Shown here: piece by piece, positions 20,974 through 30,493 of the stretch
Layout: each line of letters begins with the position of its first letter
How positions within the stretch are numbered: the first letter of the stretch is position 1
From: Notoacmeibacter ruber
GTDB taxonomy: Bacteria; Pseudomonadota; Alphaproteobacteria; Rhizobiales; Rhizobiaceae
Direction of reading: 5' to 3'
DNA: 64,000 nt
NCBI RefSeq assembly: GCF_003668555.1
Contig: NZ_RCWN01000001.1
Coordinates: 248,001-312,000, forward strand
Notes under the pieces: model-generated
The model's input: the letters and a program-made list of their open reading frames with translations, nothing else
Told to the model about the DNA's origin: nothing
The model's database searches: none
Translations under genes and position numbers: made by a program

Positions 20974-21867
20974 ATGGATCAGAGACAGGGTCGCATCGCA
21001 TTTCAGGGCGAAAACGGAGCCAACTCCGACAAGGCCTGCCGCGACATGTTTCCAGCCATGGAGCCCCTCCCTTGTCCGACTTTCGAGGAGGCGTTTCTGG
21101 CCGTCGAGACCGGAGCGGCCGACCTTGCCATGATCCCTATCGAGAACACGATTGCCGGCCGCGTTGCCGACATCCATCATCTTCTGCCGCGATCGCGCCT
21201 GCACATCGTCGGTGAGTGGTTTTTGCCGATCCGCTTCCAGTTGATGGGCCTGCCAGGAACGACCCATCAGGATATCAAGACCGTTCACAGTCACATCCAT
21301 GCACTTGGTCAGTGCCGCAAGATCATCAGGCAGAATGGCTGGAAGCCGATCGTCGCTGGCGATACGGCCGGGGCCGCTCGCGAAGTGAGAGATAGCGGCG
21401 ACAAGACGCGCGCCGCGCTGGCGCCGGAACTGGCGGCTGAACTCTACGGTCTGGATATTCTGGCGCGGGACGTCGAGGACACCGAAAACAACATCACGCG
21501 CTTCGTGGTGCTGTCGGCGGAGGCCGATCAGGCGGTGCGGCACGACGATGTTGGCATCATGACGACTTTCATCTTCCGCGTGCGCAATATTCCGGCGGCG
21601 CTTTACAAGGCGATGGGCGGGTTCGCCACCAATGGCGTCAACATGACCAAGCTGGAGAGCTATCAGCTCGAAGGCCAGTTTGTGGCGACCCAGTTCTACG
21701 CCGATATCGAGGGGCACCCGGATGATGCCAATGTCGCTCTGGCGCTCGAGGAGCTCGATTTCTTCTCGGATGAATTGAGCATTCTTGGCGTTTATGAAGC
21801 CCATTCGAGCCGCAAGCTTCTCATGGACGGAGCGGTCTTGCAGGAGGTTGCCCGTCAGACGATGTGA
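20974..21867 (+). CDS. pheA: Prephenate dehydratase
   Basis: Converts prephenate to phenylpyruvate in phenylalanine synthesis, 297 residues. The prephenate dehydratase domain (about 6-185) contains the catalytic region DTENNITRFVVL, and an ACT regulatory domain follows (about 198-275). The usual ESRP effector motif reads ESYQ, as is common in rhizobial enzymes. No chorismate mutase domain is present. The spacing to kdsB (11 bases) suggests one operon. Confidence 0.94.
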   Translation: MDQRQGRIAFQGENGANSDKACRDMFPAMEPLPCPTFEEAFLAVETGAADLAMIPIENTIAGRVADIHHLLPRSRLHIVGEWFLPIRFQLMGLPGTTHQDIKTVHSHIHALGQCRKIIRQNGWKPIVAGDTAGAAREVRDSGDKTRAALAPELAAELYGLDILARDVEDTENNITRFVVLSAEADQAVRHDDVGIMTTFIFRVRNIPAALYKAMGGFATNGVNMTKLESYQLEGQFVATQFYADIEGHPDDANVALALEELDFFSDELSILGVYEAHSSRKLLMDGAVLQEVARQTM

Positions 21868-21890
21868 TCCGCCGACGATTAATCAATCCG

Positions 21891-22859
21891 TCAGGCGGTC
21901 AGGCTGACCCAGTCGGTCATGAGGCGTTGCGCGATGGCCCCGCGCGGCGGCGCGGACGGTTCACCCGGCCGGGGCGTTTCACTGCTGGAGTTGGAACGCC
22001 GCGACAGGATATCGGCAACCTCGTCGCGGTCGAACCATCGACAATCAGCCAATTCGGTCTCGTCAAAAACGATGTCGGTGGAGAGCGCCTCGGCGAAAAA
22101 ACCCATCATCAGGCTATGGGGCATCGGCCATGGCTGGCTTGCATGATAACGGACGGCGCCGATCTTGATGCCGGATTCTTCGAACACTTCGCGCCGAACG
22201 GTGTCTTCAGCGGTCTCGCCCTGTTCGACGAAACCAGCAAGGCACGAATACATCCCCTCCGGAAAATGAACGCCGCGACCGAGCAGCGCACGCTCGCCGT
22301 CCGTAACCAGCATGATCGCTACAGGGTCGATGCGAGGGAAGAACTGCTTCTCGCACTGCGTGCAGACGCGCTTGGTACCGCCGCCGTCCATTTTGGCGGG
22401 CGCTCCGCAAGTGCTGCAGAAATGATGATTCTTATGCCATGTGAGGAGAGAACGCGCTTGCCCTGCAGCGCCTTCATCTTCAGGAGACAGTACCCCTTCC
22501 GAATAGAGCGAGCGGACAGGGCGCGCCTGATAGGGTGAGGGCAGTTCGTCCATGCTCAGCGTGGTTTGCAGCGCAAGACAGGGCGTCTCGTTGATCCAGC
22601 CCAGGAGAATCGGGTCCGCTTCGGAGGCCTGCTGGAGCGCGCTCCATTCCTTCCGCCCCAGCCATGGCGAACGATCCGGCACGAAGACAAGCTGCTCTTC
22701 GCTATCGAAGAAAAGTGCTTTCGCCTGCGGATCTTCAAATGCGTCGCCGACGATCCGGGGCGTGCGATGTTCGGATCGCCTTTCGATCGGATTACGCGAA
22801 AAACCGGTTTGTCGGCTCGCTTCGACCTTTGGCCAGAAATGCCCGGGCAGCCGATTCAA
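21891..22859 (-). CDS. nudC: NAD(+)/NADH diphosphatase NudC
   Basis: NUDIX hydrolase that cleaves NAD(H) and can remove NAD caps from RNA. The protein is 322 residues. It carries a zinc ribbon (CSTCGAP and CTQCEKQ), a NUDIX box (GFVEQGETAEDTVRREVFEE) and the family-specific SQPWPMPHSLM motif. The start is a TTG at 22859 overlapping the stop of the upstream HIT gene (TTGA); no ATG with better support exists in the N-terminal region, and no clear ribosome-binding site precedes the TTG, so reinitiation is probable. Confidence 0.92.
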   Translation of the reverse strand: MNRLPGHFWPKVEASRQTGFSRNPIERRSEHRTPRIVGDAFEDPQAKALFFDSEEQLVFVPDRSPWLGRKEWSALQQASEADPILLGWINETPCLALQTTLSMDELPSPYQARPVRSLYSEGVLSPEDEGAAGQARSLLTWHKNHHFCSTCGAPAKMDGGGTKRVCTQCEKQFFPRIDPVAIMLVTDGERALLGRGVHFPEGMYSCLAGFVEQGETAEDTVRREVFEESGIKIGAVRYHASQPWPMPHSLMMGFFAEALSTDIVFDETELADCRWFDRDEVADILSRRSNSSSETPRPGEPSAPPRGAIAQRLMTDWVSLTA

Positions 22860-23287
22860 TTTTGGGCAAGCTGATTTTTGAGGCGTTCGCAGAAAGCGGC
22901 CCGTTCTTCGCCACGGTACGGTTCACGTACGCCATATCCCCAGATCGGGCCGGGCCAGTTGGGGTCGCCAGCATTCCTTGCGACGATGTGGTAATGCAAC
23001 TGCGAGACGATATTGCCGAGCGTGCCGCGATTGATCTTGTCGCAATCGGTCACGGCGCACAGGGCTTCCGCTACCTCATTTGTCTCGAATGTCATCATGG
23101 TCTGATCGAGCGGCGTGAGTTCATGCAGTTCCTTCACGCCGTTGCGCTGCGGCACGAGCACAACCCAAGGCCATCGGCGATCGTCGATGAGACGCAACTC
23201 GCATAGTCCGAGCCAGCAGATGGGATGGCTGTCGGCCTCCAGCTTTCTGTCGATCTCGAAGCCGCTATGCCGGTTGAAGGTCAGCAT
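22856..23287 (-). CDS. HIT family protein
   Basis: Histidine-triad nucleotide-binding protein of 143 residues. The triad segment reads QLHYHIVAR, with two His of the motif in place and the third replaced by Arg, as in the Fhit/GalT-like alphaproteobacterial HIT group. It is translationally coupled to nudC, which makes a role in dinucleotide clean-up plausible. Its substrate cannot be assigned from the sequence. Confidence 0.9.
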   Translation of the reverse strand: MLTFNRHSGFEIDRKLEADSHPICWLGLCELRLIDDRRWPWVVLVPQRNGVKELHELTPLDQTMMTFETNEVAEALCAVTDCDKINRGTLGNIVSQLHYHIVARNAGDPNWPGPIWGYGVREPYRGEERAAFCERLKNQLAQN

Positions 23288-23420
23288 GAATTCTCCTCTT
23301 TCCCGCGTCCATAAGAATGGGAACTATAAAAGGAACGCAAGTCCTCCCACGGCGAAGCGCCGTTTTTTGCGGCAAAAAGCGCCGTTCGAACTTGCAAACC
23401 GGTTTATGATTGATGATATG

Positions 23421-23530
23421 GACCGTGGGAGGCTGGTGGTGGACGCACCACTCGCCAACCGGGTCAGGTCCGAGAGGAAGCAGCCCTAACGAGGTTCCGG
23501 CGCGGGTCATCGTGCCAGTCTCCCACCCTT
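23421..23530 (+). ncRNA. ffs: Signal recognition particle RNA (small 4.5S type)
   Basis: Conserved SRP RNA core GGTCAGGTCCGAGAGGAAGC, continuing AGCCCTAACGAGG, spans about 23462-23494, with a GNRA tetraloop (GAGA) closing the Ffh-binding hairpin. The ends pair as CCGTGGGAGGCTGG with CCAGTCTCCCACCC, which sets the limits to within a few bases. It lies directly upstream of dnaX, the usual position in alphaproteobacteria. Confidence 0.93.
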
Positions 23531-23643
23531 CCCGTTCCGTGATCGTCATCATGGCCGCCAGTCCGGCGCGTACGCCCTTGACGGCGACGAGTTCGGCCCA
23601 TTTGATGGCCGGGCCTCAAGCACAAAGGGAATCGGCTTAAGCG

Positions 23644-25518
23644 ATGAGCGACCTGCCGGAAATGAGCCAGGAAACCGGCAAGGACGATGGATATCGCGTT
23701 CTGGCACGGAAATACCGGCCGCGTGATTTTTCAGATCTGATCGGCCAGGAGCCGATGGTCCGCACGCTGACCAACGCCTTCAAGACCGGCCGGATCGCGC
23801 AGGCGTGGATGCTCACGGGCGTCCGAGGCGTCGGCAAGACGACGACAGCTCGCATTCTGGCGCGAGCCCTGAATTACGAGACCGACGAAATTGACCGGCC
23901 GTCCATCGATCTGCCGGAAATGGGCCGTCACTGCCAGGCGATCATGGAAGGCCGCCATGTCGATGTGATCGAGATGGATGCGGCCTCCCACACCGGCATC
24001 GACGATATTCGCGACATCATCGAGCAGGTTCGCTACGTACCCGTTTCGGCGCGCTACAAGGTCTTCATCATCGATGAGGTGCACATGCTCTCCACGGCGG
24101 CCTTCAACGGGCTGCTGAAGACGCTGGAAGAGCCGCCGCCTCATGTGAAATTCGTTTTCGCGACGACCGAAATCCGAAAGGTGCCGGTCACCATTCTCTC
24201 GCGTACGCAGCGCTTCGATCTGCGGCGCGTCGATGCCGGCACGCTCGTTCATCATCTGTCGAAGATCGCGGATATGGAGGAAGTCGAAGTCGAGCCGGAA
24301 GCGCTCGCCATGATCGCGCGCGCCGCCGAAGGCTCGGTCCGCGACAGCCTGTCGATCATGGATCAGGCGATTTCCCATGCCGCCGGCAAGGTGGAAGGTG
24401 AAACCGTCCGCGCCATGCTGGGCCTCGCCGACCGTGCTCGGGTGGTCGACCTTTTCGAGCATTTGATGGGAGGCGATCTTCCCGCCGCTCTGGGCGAGTT
24501 CCGCAGCCAGTACGATTCCGGCGCCGATCCGGCCGTCATCCTGACCGATCTTGCCGAGTTCACCCATCTCGTCACCCGTCTCCGCTTCGTTCCGGAGGCG
24601 GCGGACGATGCGTCACTGTCGGAAGAGGAACGCGAGCGCGGCACGGCCTTCGCCCAGCGCATGAGCGTGCGAGCCATGAGCCGCGCATGGCAGATGCTTC
24701 TGAAGGGGATCGCCGAAGTGCAAACGGCCTTCCGGCCCGTGGCAGCGGCGGAGATGGTCTTGATACGCATCGCTCATGCCGCCGATCTGCCCAATCTGGA
24801 CGACGCCATCCGCATGGCGCAGGAGGGTGCCCAGGGGAGTGATGCGCCTGTCGGCGGTCCGGCCGGCGGCGGAAATGGGGGCGGCGCCCGGGCCATGGCT
24901 GGAGGTGGCGCGACCGCCAGCGGACAGCCAATGCCATCGGCTGCACAGTCCCGACCCGCTCCGACGATGCGTCTCGTCGCGAGCCAGCCGGAGGCGAAAC
25001 CTTCAGGGCGCGCGCAGCCGCAATCCGATCACCAGGTCGAGGAGGAGACCCAGCGCTTCACCCCGCTGGAATCCGTCGCTGATCTGTTAAAGCTGGCCGA
25101 GCAGCGCCGCGATCCCGTCTTCCGGGGCAATATCAAGCGCTTTGTCCGGCCTGTTTCCTTCGGCCCCGGGCGTATTTCCGTCCAACTCGATCCCGGCGCG
25201 CCTGCGACGCTGGTTTTCGATATACAGAACAAGCTGCATGAATGGCTCGGCGAGCGGTGGACCATTTCCACGAGCCGCGAGGGCGGGGGGCAGACCGCTG
25301 CCGAGGAAGAGCAGGCCGCGCGCGAGGCGGCGCTCGGAGAAGCCGCTCTCGACCCGACCGTTGCGTCGATTCTTCAAACTTTTCCCGGTTCCAGGATCGT
25401 CGATGTGCGCATGCCGGAGAGTGAAGCCGAAGCGGATGTCGAAGAGATTGATGCCGACGCTGCGGCGCAGGCGGCAAAAGATGCCGGCTTTGATGACGAA
25501 GACGATTTTGAGACCTAG
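23644..25518 (+). CDS. dnaX: DNA polymerase III subunit gamma/tau
   Basis: Clamp-loader ATPase subunit that also ties the replicase to DnaB, 624 residues. Walker [20 protein letters not shown], Walker [10 protein letters not shown] and the sensor 1/SRC region are present in the first 370 residues. A Gly/Ala/Pro-rich linker (about 385-450) leads to a tau-type C-terminal domain. The zinc module of E. coli DnaX is largely lost: of its four cysteines only the one in [10 protein letters not shown] remains. No poly-A slippery heptamer for a gamma frameshift is evident. ybaB follows 80 bases later. Confidence 0.94.
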   Translation: MSDLPEMSQETGKDDGYRVLARKYRPRDFSDLIGQEPMVRTLTNAFKTGRIAQAWMLTGVRGVGKTTTARILARALNYETDEIDRPSIDLPEMGRHCQAIMEGRHVDVIEMDAASHTGIDDIRDIIEQVRYVPVSARYKVFIIDEVHMLSTAAFNGLLKTLEEPPPHVKFVFATTEIRKVPVTILSRTQRFDLRRVDAGTLVHHLSKIADMEEVEVEPEALAMIARAAEGSVRDSLSIMDQAISHAAGKVEGETVRAMLGLADRARVVDLFEHLMGGDLPAALGEFRSQYDSGADPAVILTDLAEFTHLVTRLRFVPEAADDASLSEEERERGTAFAQRMSVRAMSRAWQMLLKGIAEVQTAFRPVAAAEMVLIRIAHAADLPNLDDAIRMAQEGAQGSDAPVGGPAGGGNGGGARAMAGGGATASGQPMPSAAQSRPAPTMRLVASQPEAKPSGRAQPQSDHQVEEETQRFTPLESVADLLKLAEQRRDPVFRGNIKRFVRPVSFGPGRISVQLDPGAPATLVFDIQNKLHEWLGERWTISTSREGGGQTAAEEEQAAREAALGEAALDPTVASILQTFPGSRIVDVRMPESEAEADVEEIDADAAAQAAKDAGFDDEDDFET

Positions 25519-25598
25519 TCGGTTGGCGCGCACTGGCGGATCGCAGGCCGGCTCTCTATCTGCGAAGCCACGATTGCAATGATACGGAGCGCCGACCG

Positions 25599-25925
25599 AT
25601 GAAGGATCTGATGGGCCTGATGAGCAAGGCCAAGGAAATGCAGGCCAAGATGGCCGAGCTTCAGGCCGAGATCGAAACCATGGAAATCGCCGGCATGGCA
25701 GGCGGCGGTCTCGTCGCCGTCACGCTGACGGGCAAGGGCGATCTGAAGTCTCTTTCCATCGACCCCTCGCTGATGAAGGAAGGCGAGGGCGAGATTCTCG
25801 AAGATCTGGTCGTCGCGGCGCACGCCGACGCGCGCGCCAAGCTGGAAACCGCGATGGCGGAAAAGACGCAGTCCATGACGTCGGGGCTGGGCCTGCCGCC
25901 CGGCATGAAGTCGCCTTTCGGTTGA
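25599..25925 (+). CDS. YbaB/EbfC family nucleoid-associated protein
   Basis: DNA-binding protein of 108 residues, the normal length of the YbaB/EbfC family. The N-terminal amphipathic helix is Met/Lys/Glu-rich ([20 protein letters not shown]), followed by the typical beta strand [18 protein letters not shown] and a Gly/Pro-rich C-terminus. It lies between dnaX and recR, the classical arrangement. Confidence 0.94.
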   Translation: MKDLMGLMSKAKEMQAKMAELQAEIETMEIAGMAGGGLVAVTLTGKGDLKSLSIDPSLMKEGEGEILEDLVVAAHADARAKLETAMAEKTQSMTSGLGLPPGMKSPFG

Positions 25926-25989
25926 GGCCAGCCGCAATATCGGGGATTGGTGCCGCTTTCCAGAGAGCGGCCCGGACGGTGTTGAAGGA

Positions 25990-26496
25990 TCAAACCAGCA
26001 CGCGCTGCATCAGAATGGCGGGAAAGGGAATACTCTCCCCCAGCATGACGGTGACCTCTTGAACCCGCTCGAAACCGTGTCGCTCATAGAACGCTTCGGC
26101 CGGCAGCGACGAAAAGCACTGGAGCCGGGTCATGCCGGAATCCAGCGCATCGCTCACACATCGTTCCAGAATGGCGCTTCCGACACCGGTGCGCATCTGG
26201 CCGGGCTCGGTCGCGAAATGGCGGACATGGCCTGTCGCACCCACCTTGTCGCCGGTACCGGGCGTGGCGTGGCTCCAGCCGCCGCAGCCCACGATCGTGC
26301 CGTCGTCGATCGCCTTGAAGTAGCGTCCGCTTTCGAGCAGCTTCGGATCGATCCGAAGCATGGCGGGCAGGGCGTTTTCCAGAATGTCGGCCTCGTACCA
26401 GCCGGGATAGACTTTTGCGTAGCAGCGACCGATCAGCGCTTCCAGCGCGTCCCGATCCTCGACCATGGCCTTCTCGATTACCACACCTGCTGACAT
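25990..26496 (-). CDS. GNAT family N-acetyltransferase
   Basis: Acetyl-CoA-dependent transferase of 168 residues. The GNAT fold is recognisable from GTIVGCGGWS (beta 4 region), RHFATEPGQMRTGVGSAILERC (acetyl-CoA pyrophosphate loop, here MRTGVG) and FYERHGFERV near the C-terminus. The substrate is unknown. It sits on the opposite strand inside the otherwise conserved dnaX-ybaB-recR block. Confidence 0.9.
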   Translation of the reverse strand: MSAGVVIEKAMVEDRDALEALIGRCYAKVYPGWYEADILENALPAMLRIDPKLLESGRYFKAIDDGTIVGCGGWSHATPGTGDKVGATGHVRHFATEPGQMRTGVGSAILERCVSDALDSGMTRLQCFSSLPAEAFYERHGFERVQEVTVMLGESIPFPAILMQRVLV

Positions 26497-26556
26497 GAGC
26501 CCCTCATTTCCTCCACGCTTCTTGGCGAATCATAGCGCTTCCGGCAGGACAGTGCC

Positions 26557-27168
26557 ATGAGTGGAAGACGCATCGCGGGCCCGGAAATCGAAAAATTGAT
26601 CCAGCTTCTGGCACGTGTGCCGGGGCTAGGACCCCGTTCGGCTCGCCGGGCGGCCCTTCAGATGATCAAGAAGAAAGATCAGCTGATGGGACCGCTGGCG
26701 GAAGCCATGGCGCTGGTTCACGAGCGCGTGACGACCTGTTCGACCTGCGGCAACGCCGATACCTCCGATCCTTGCGCGATCTGCTCCGACCCGCGCCGCC
26801 AGACGGGCACGGTGATCGTAGTCGAGGAGGTGGCCGATCTCTGGGCGCTGGAGCGCGCCGCCGCCATGCCGAATGTTCTCTATCACGTGCTCGGCGGCGT
26901 CCTGTCGCCGCTCGACGGGATCGGGCCCGACGATCTTTCCATCGCAGCCCTGGTTGACCGGGTGCATGCAGGCGGCATCAGCGAATTGATCCTTGCCGTC
27001 AACGCCACCGTGGAGGGGCAGACGACGGCCCATTACATCACCGACCGTCTTGCCGATTACGACGTTGCCGTCACCCGCCTCGCTCACGGGGTTCCGGTCG
27101 GAGGCGAGCTGGATTATCTGGACGATGGCACGCTTGCCGCCGCGCTGAAGAGCCGCACGAAGTTCTGA
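26557..27168 (+). CDS. recR: Recombination mediator protein RecR
   Basis: Recombination/repair protein of the RecF(O)R pathway, 203 residues. It shows the N-terminal helix-hairpin-helix ([19 protein letters not shown]), a four-cysteine zinc finger ([18 protein letters not shown]), a Toprim domain ([18 protein letters not shown]) and the C-terminal Walker-like region [19 protein letters not shown]. Length and motifs are standard. Confidence 0.95.
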   Translation: MSGRRIAGPEIEKLIQLLARVPGLGPRSARRAALQMIKKKDQLMGPLAEAMALVHERVTTCSTCGNADTSDPCAICSDPRRQTGTVIVVEEVADLWALERAAAMPNVLYHVLGGVLSPLDGIGPDDLSIAALVDRVHAGGISELILAVNATVEGQTTAHYITDRLADYDVAVTRLAHGVPVGGELDYLDDGTLAAALKSRTKF

Positions 27169-27226
27169 CGTGTCACTGTGCTTTCTGTGGGTTAGGCTGG
27201 GACGAATCATCTCAGCAGGAGGCGTG

Positions 27227-27700
27227 ATGGCTGATCATTGGAAACTGCCTTGGAAGGCCCATTGCCGCTGCGGCGCTGTTGAAATGACCGTTTCGGCCCC
27301 GCCGCTGATTACCATGGCCTGCCATTGCAAGGGCTGCCAGCGCATGAGCGGGAGCGCCTATTCGCTTTCCATGGCCATCCCTAATCCCGGCTTCTCCGCT
27401 GAAGGTCCGTCGTTGGACACAAGGGAAGCCGAGGACGGGGCCGGGTATACGCATCATTTCTGTCCGCAGTGCCACTCGTGGATATTCACCACCATGCCCG
27501 AGGGAATGGACTTCACCAATTTGCGAGCGACGATGCTCGATGACGCTTCCTGGTTCGCGCCTTTCGTCGAAACGCAGACGGCGGAAAAGCTGCCCTTTGC
27601 CGAGACCGGTGCGGCCCACTCATTCGAGCGGTTCCCGCAGATGGAGGATATGATGCCGCTCGTCGAAAGCTTTGCGTCGGAAGGCGCAAAGCCGCTCTGA
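27227..27700 (+). CDS. GFA (glutathione-dependent formaldehyde-activating) domain protein
   Basis: Zinc-binding protein of 157 residues with the GFA/CENP-V fold. The metal ligands are visible as HCRCGAVEM, ACHCKGCQRMSG and FCPQCHSW. The enzymatic function of most members is not known. ATG 27227 is preceded by CAGGAGG at an ideal distance; a GTG at 27170 just after recR would add 19 residues with no family match. The stop overlaps the next start (TGATG). Confidence 0.9.
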   Translation: MADHWKLPWKAHCRCGAVEMTVSAPPLITMACHCKGCQRMSGSAYSLSMAIPNPGFSAEGPSLDTREAEDGAGYTHHFCPQCHSWIFTTMPEGMDFTNLRATMLDDASWFAPFVETQTAEKLPFAETGAAHSFERFPQMEDMMPLVESFASEGAKPL

Positions 27701-28959
27701 TGACTGGGCCGAACAGAAAGTCGGCCGCATTCTCGATCGCCGTTCTGATCTGCGCGGGCCTTTTTGCCGCTTCCGCCATGGCGCAGGATCGACAGGCGGT
27801 CGAGCGGCAATATCAAACCTGGCTGCAAAACGATATCTGGCCGGCGGCGAAGGCGGATGGCGTTTCGCGCGCAACCTTCGATAAGGCCTTTCGCGGGGTG
27901 TCATTAAATTGGGATCTGCCCGATCTCGTGCCGCCCGGCAGCAAGCCCCAGACACCGAAACGGCAGCGACAGGCCGAGTTCGGTTCGCCCGTAAAGTATT
28001 TCAATCGCGGTTCGGTCGACGGCGCGACGTCTGTCGGACGTCAGATGGCCAGGGTTCACGCGCGGAGCTTGGCGGCTGTCGAGCGCGCCACGGGCGTTCC
28101 GGCGCGGATCATTCTGGCGATCTGGGGTCGCGAAAGCGGCTATGGCCGCGTGGCGATTCCCCACAATGTCTTCGAGGTTCTTGGCACAAAGGGCTTCATG
28201 GCAACCCGCGCGGCCTATTTCCGCGATGAACTGGTCGCTGCCTTGAAGATCGCGGAGGCCGGACATGCACCCGAGGCCGCGATGAAGAGTTCTTGGGCGG
28301 GGGCGCTCGGTCAACCGCAATTCATGCCCTCGAATTTTTTGAAACATGCCGCCGATGGCGATGGCGACGGGCGTGCTGATATATGGCGCTCCGAAGCCGA
28401 TACGATTGCATCGATCGGCAATTATTTGCGTCATTATGGCTGGGTGCCGGGCCGGGACTGGGGCTATGAAATCACCTTGCCCGCGAACGTGTCCTGCACG
28501 CTGGAAGGTCCGGATCGCGGCCGTCCGTTGGCCGATTGGGAGGCGATGGGCATTCGCCGTGTTTCCGGAAAGCCCTTCCCGGATGTCGAACGCAAGGGCG
28601 AGATGTACCTTATGCTGCCTGCAGGCCGCTACGGCCCGGCTTTTCTGGTGACGCCGAATTTTTACGTCATCAAGGATTACAATGAGAGCGACCTCTACGC
28701 GCTTTTTGTCGGTCATGTCGGTGACCGCATCCAATATGGCGTCGGTGATTTTTCCGCCGGTTGGGGTGATATTGGCGGCCTCTACCGTTCCGATATCGCG
28801 GTGATGCAGCGCGCCCTGGAGCGCGAGGGCAAGGACGTTGGCGGCGCTGACGGCCTGCCTGGCTTCAAGACACGCCGCGAGATCGGCGCCTGGCAGAAGC
28901 GCAGCGGACAAAGGGCGACCTGCTTCCCCACAAAGGCGATGGTGGGGCGGCTGAAATAG
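27700..28959 (+). CDS. Lytic murein transglycosylase, MltB type
   Basis: Periplasmic murein-cleaving enzyme of 419 residues. A signal peptide is visible (to about residue 29, AASAMAQ). The SLT_2/MltB domain spans about 35-330, with the catalytic Glu in WGRESGYGR and the conserved GALGQPQFMPSNFL block. A short C-terminal peptidoglycan-binding domain follows (about 345-415, VMQRALEREGKDVGG). It is translationally coupled to the GFA gene. Confidence 0.93.
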   Translation: MTGPNRKSAAFSIAVLICAGLFAASAMAQDRQAVERQYQTWLQNDIWPAAKADGVSRATFDKAFRGVSLNWDLPDLVPPGSKPQTPKRQRQAEFGSPVKYFNRGSVDGATSVGRQMARVHARSLAAVERATGVPARIILAIWGRESGYGRVAIPHNVFEVLGTKGFMATRAAYFRDELVAALKIAEAGHAPEAAMKSSWAGALGQPQFMPSNFLKHAADGDGDGRADIWRSEADTIASIGNYLRHYGWVPGRDWGYEITLPANVSCTLEGPDRGRPLADWEAMGIRRVSGKPFPDVERKGEMYLMLPAGRYGPAFLVTPNFYVIKDYNESDLYALFVGHVGDRIQYGVGDFSAGWGDIGGLYRSDIAVMQRALEREGKDVGGADGLPGFKTRREIGAWQKRSGQRATCFPTKAMVGRLK

Positions 28960-28974
28960 CCGCCCGCGTAAGCC

Positions 28975-30006
28975 TCATTCGGTCGGGTCTTCGCCGACCT
29001 TGACGACCATCTTGCCGCGATTGCCACCCGACAGAAGATCGCGGAAATAGGCCGGTGCATTCTCCAACCCGTCGCGAATATCTTCGCGATATTTCACTGT
29101 TCCATCCTTCAGCCATCCGCTCATGTCTTGAAGGAAGGCATCGTGATGCTCGATATCATCGTAATTGATGAAGCCACGAACCGTCAGCTTTTTGGAGAGG
29201 ATGTTGCGCCAGATCTGCGGCGCCATGTCGGGCCCTTCCGGCGCGCTGGTCAGATTGTACCATGCGATCATGCCGCAGAGCGGCACACGGCCGAACTCTT
29301 TCATCAGCGGCAGAACTTTGAAGAGCACGTCACCACCGACATTTTCGAAATAGATATCGAAACCATCGCCTGCGGCGGATTCAAGCGATGATTTGAAGTC
29401 GCCCGTCTTGTAATCGACGCACGCGTCAAAGCCGAAGGTTTCTTCGACTTCCTGGCACTTCTCCGGTCCGCCCGCGATGCCGATGGCGGTTGCGCCTTTC
29501 GCCTTGGCAATCTGGCCGACGATCTGACCGACAGCGCCTGCGGCGGAAGAAACGCATACCCTGTCGCCACTCTTCACCTTGCCGTGAACGATAAGACCGA
29601 CCCAGGCGGTAAAGCCCGGCATGCCCATGACGCCAAGATGAGTGGAGATCGGCGCCAGCGAGGGATCGATCTTCCGACAATCCTCGCCCCTAATGACGGC
29701 ATGGTCGACCCACCCCGTCCGCGCCAGGACGATATCGCCCTTCGAGAGGCCGTCGGCTTTGCTGTCCGCGACCTCACAGATGCTTTCGGCCGTGATCGGC
29801 TGACCGATCTCGACCCCCGCCGCATAGCTTTTCGCCTGACTCATACGACCGCGCATATAGGGATCAAGGGAGAGATAAATGACACGCACCAAAACTTCGC
29901 CCTGCGCCGGTGCATCAAGGGTCTTCTCCCTGAGCGGCAGGTCCTCGTCCGTGGGCATTCCGTGCGGATGTTGCGCCAATACGATCTGGCGGGCGGTAAT
30001 ACTCAT
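28975..30006 (-). CDS. NADP-dependent MDR oxidoreductase (CurA/prostaglandin reductase-like)
   Basis: Zinc-independent medium-chain reductase of 343 residues. The N-terminus (RQIVLAQHPHGMPTDEDL), the catalytic-domain motif DPYMRGRM and the Rossmann region SSAAGAVGQIVGQIAKAKGA identify the CurA/YncB/PTGR group, which reduces enals and enones. The start ATG 30006 is preceded by AAAGGTAAG; the frame continues upstream but without a family match. It is 19 bases downstream of the rhodanese gene and probably co-transcribed with it. Confidence 0.92.
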   Translation of the reverse strand: MSITARQIVLAQHPHGMPTDEDLPLREKTLDAPAQGEVLVRVIYLSLDPYMRGRMSQAKSYAAGVEIGQPITAESICEVADSKADGLSKGDIVLARTGWVDHAVIRGEDCRKIDPSLAPISTHLGVMGMPGFTAWVGLIVHGKVKSGDRVCVSSAAGAVGQIVGQIAKAKGATAIGIAGGPEKCQEVEETFGFDACVDYKTGDFKSSLESAAGDGFDIYFENVGGDVLFKVLPLMKEFGRVPLCGMIAWYNLTSAPEGPDMAPQIWRNILSKKLTVRGFINYDDIEHHDAFLQDMSGWLKDGTVKYREDIRDGLENAPAYFRDLLSGGNRGKMVVKVGEDPTE

Positions 30007-30025
30007 CGATCTTACCTTTGATTGT

Positions 30026-30409
30026 CTATTCTGAGGGCGCGACCTTCTTGGGATTTCCGGTCGCCATGTCCGTGCCGATATAGGGCTTCCTGGCCTCTTT
30101 CCACTTGGCGAAGCCACCTTCCAGATGAGCGATACGGCCACCGACCCCTGACATATATTTTTTCGCTACGCGTTCGGAACGCAGGCCCGAACCGCAATGA
30201 AGGACGATGGGCTTGCCTTCCCGGCTCGGCAGATCGGTGCCGTCGACAAAGGCCATGGGCGCATTCAGAGCTCCTTCGATATGCTCGAAGAGATATTCCT
30301 GAGGCGTACGGACATCGATGACGACGACCGACTTTCTGGAGAGCGCCTCGGCCAGATCGTCGACGGACCAGCGCTCGAATACGCCATTGTCCAGCTTTTC
30401 TTCCTGCAT
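30026..30409 (-). CDS. Rhodanese-like sulfurtransferase
   Basis: Single-domain rhodanese of 127 residues. The active loop is CGSGLRSE with Cys72 as sulfur carrier, preceded by the conserved VIDVRTPQEYLFEHIEGALNAP. The sulfur acceptor is unknown. The family's CxxGxRS form points to a general thiosulfate or persulfide transferase. Confidence 0.92.
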   Translation of the reverse strand: MQEEKLDNGVFERWSVDDLAEALSRKSVVVIDVRTPQEYLFEHIEGALNAPMAFVDGTDLPSREGKPIVLHCGSGLRSERVAKKYMSGVGGRIAHLEGGFAKWKEARKPYIGTDMATGNPKKVAPSE

Positions 30410-30493
30410 GCGGGTTCCTCCTCGGTGGTTGAGGTGATATTCGCCAATTAAGATATGTCACCCGCCGTTTTCAGACAGGGCGCGGAGGTCGAA

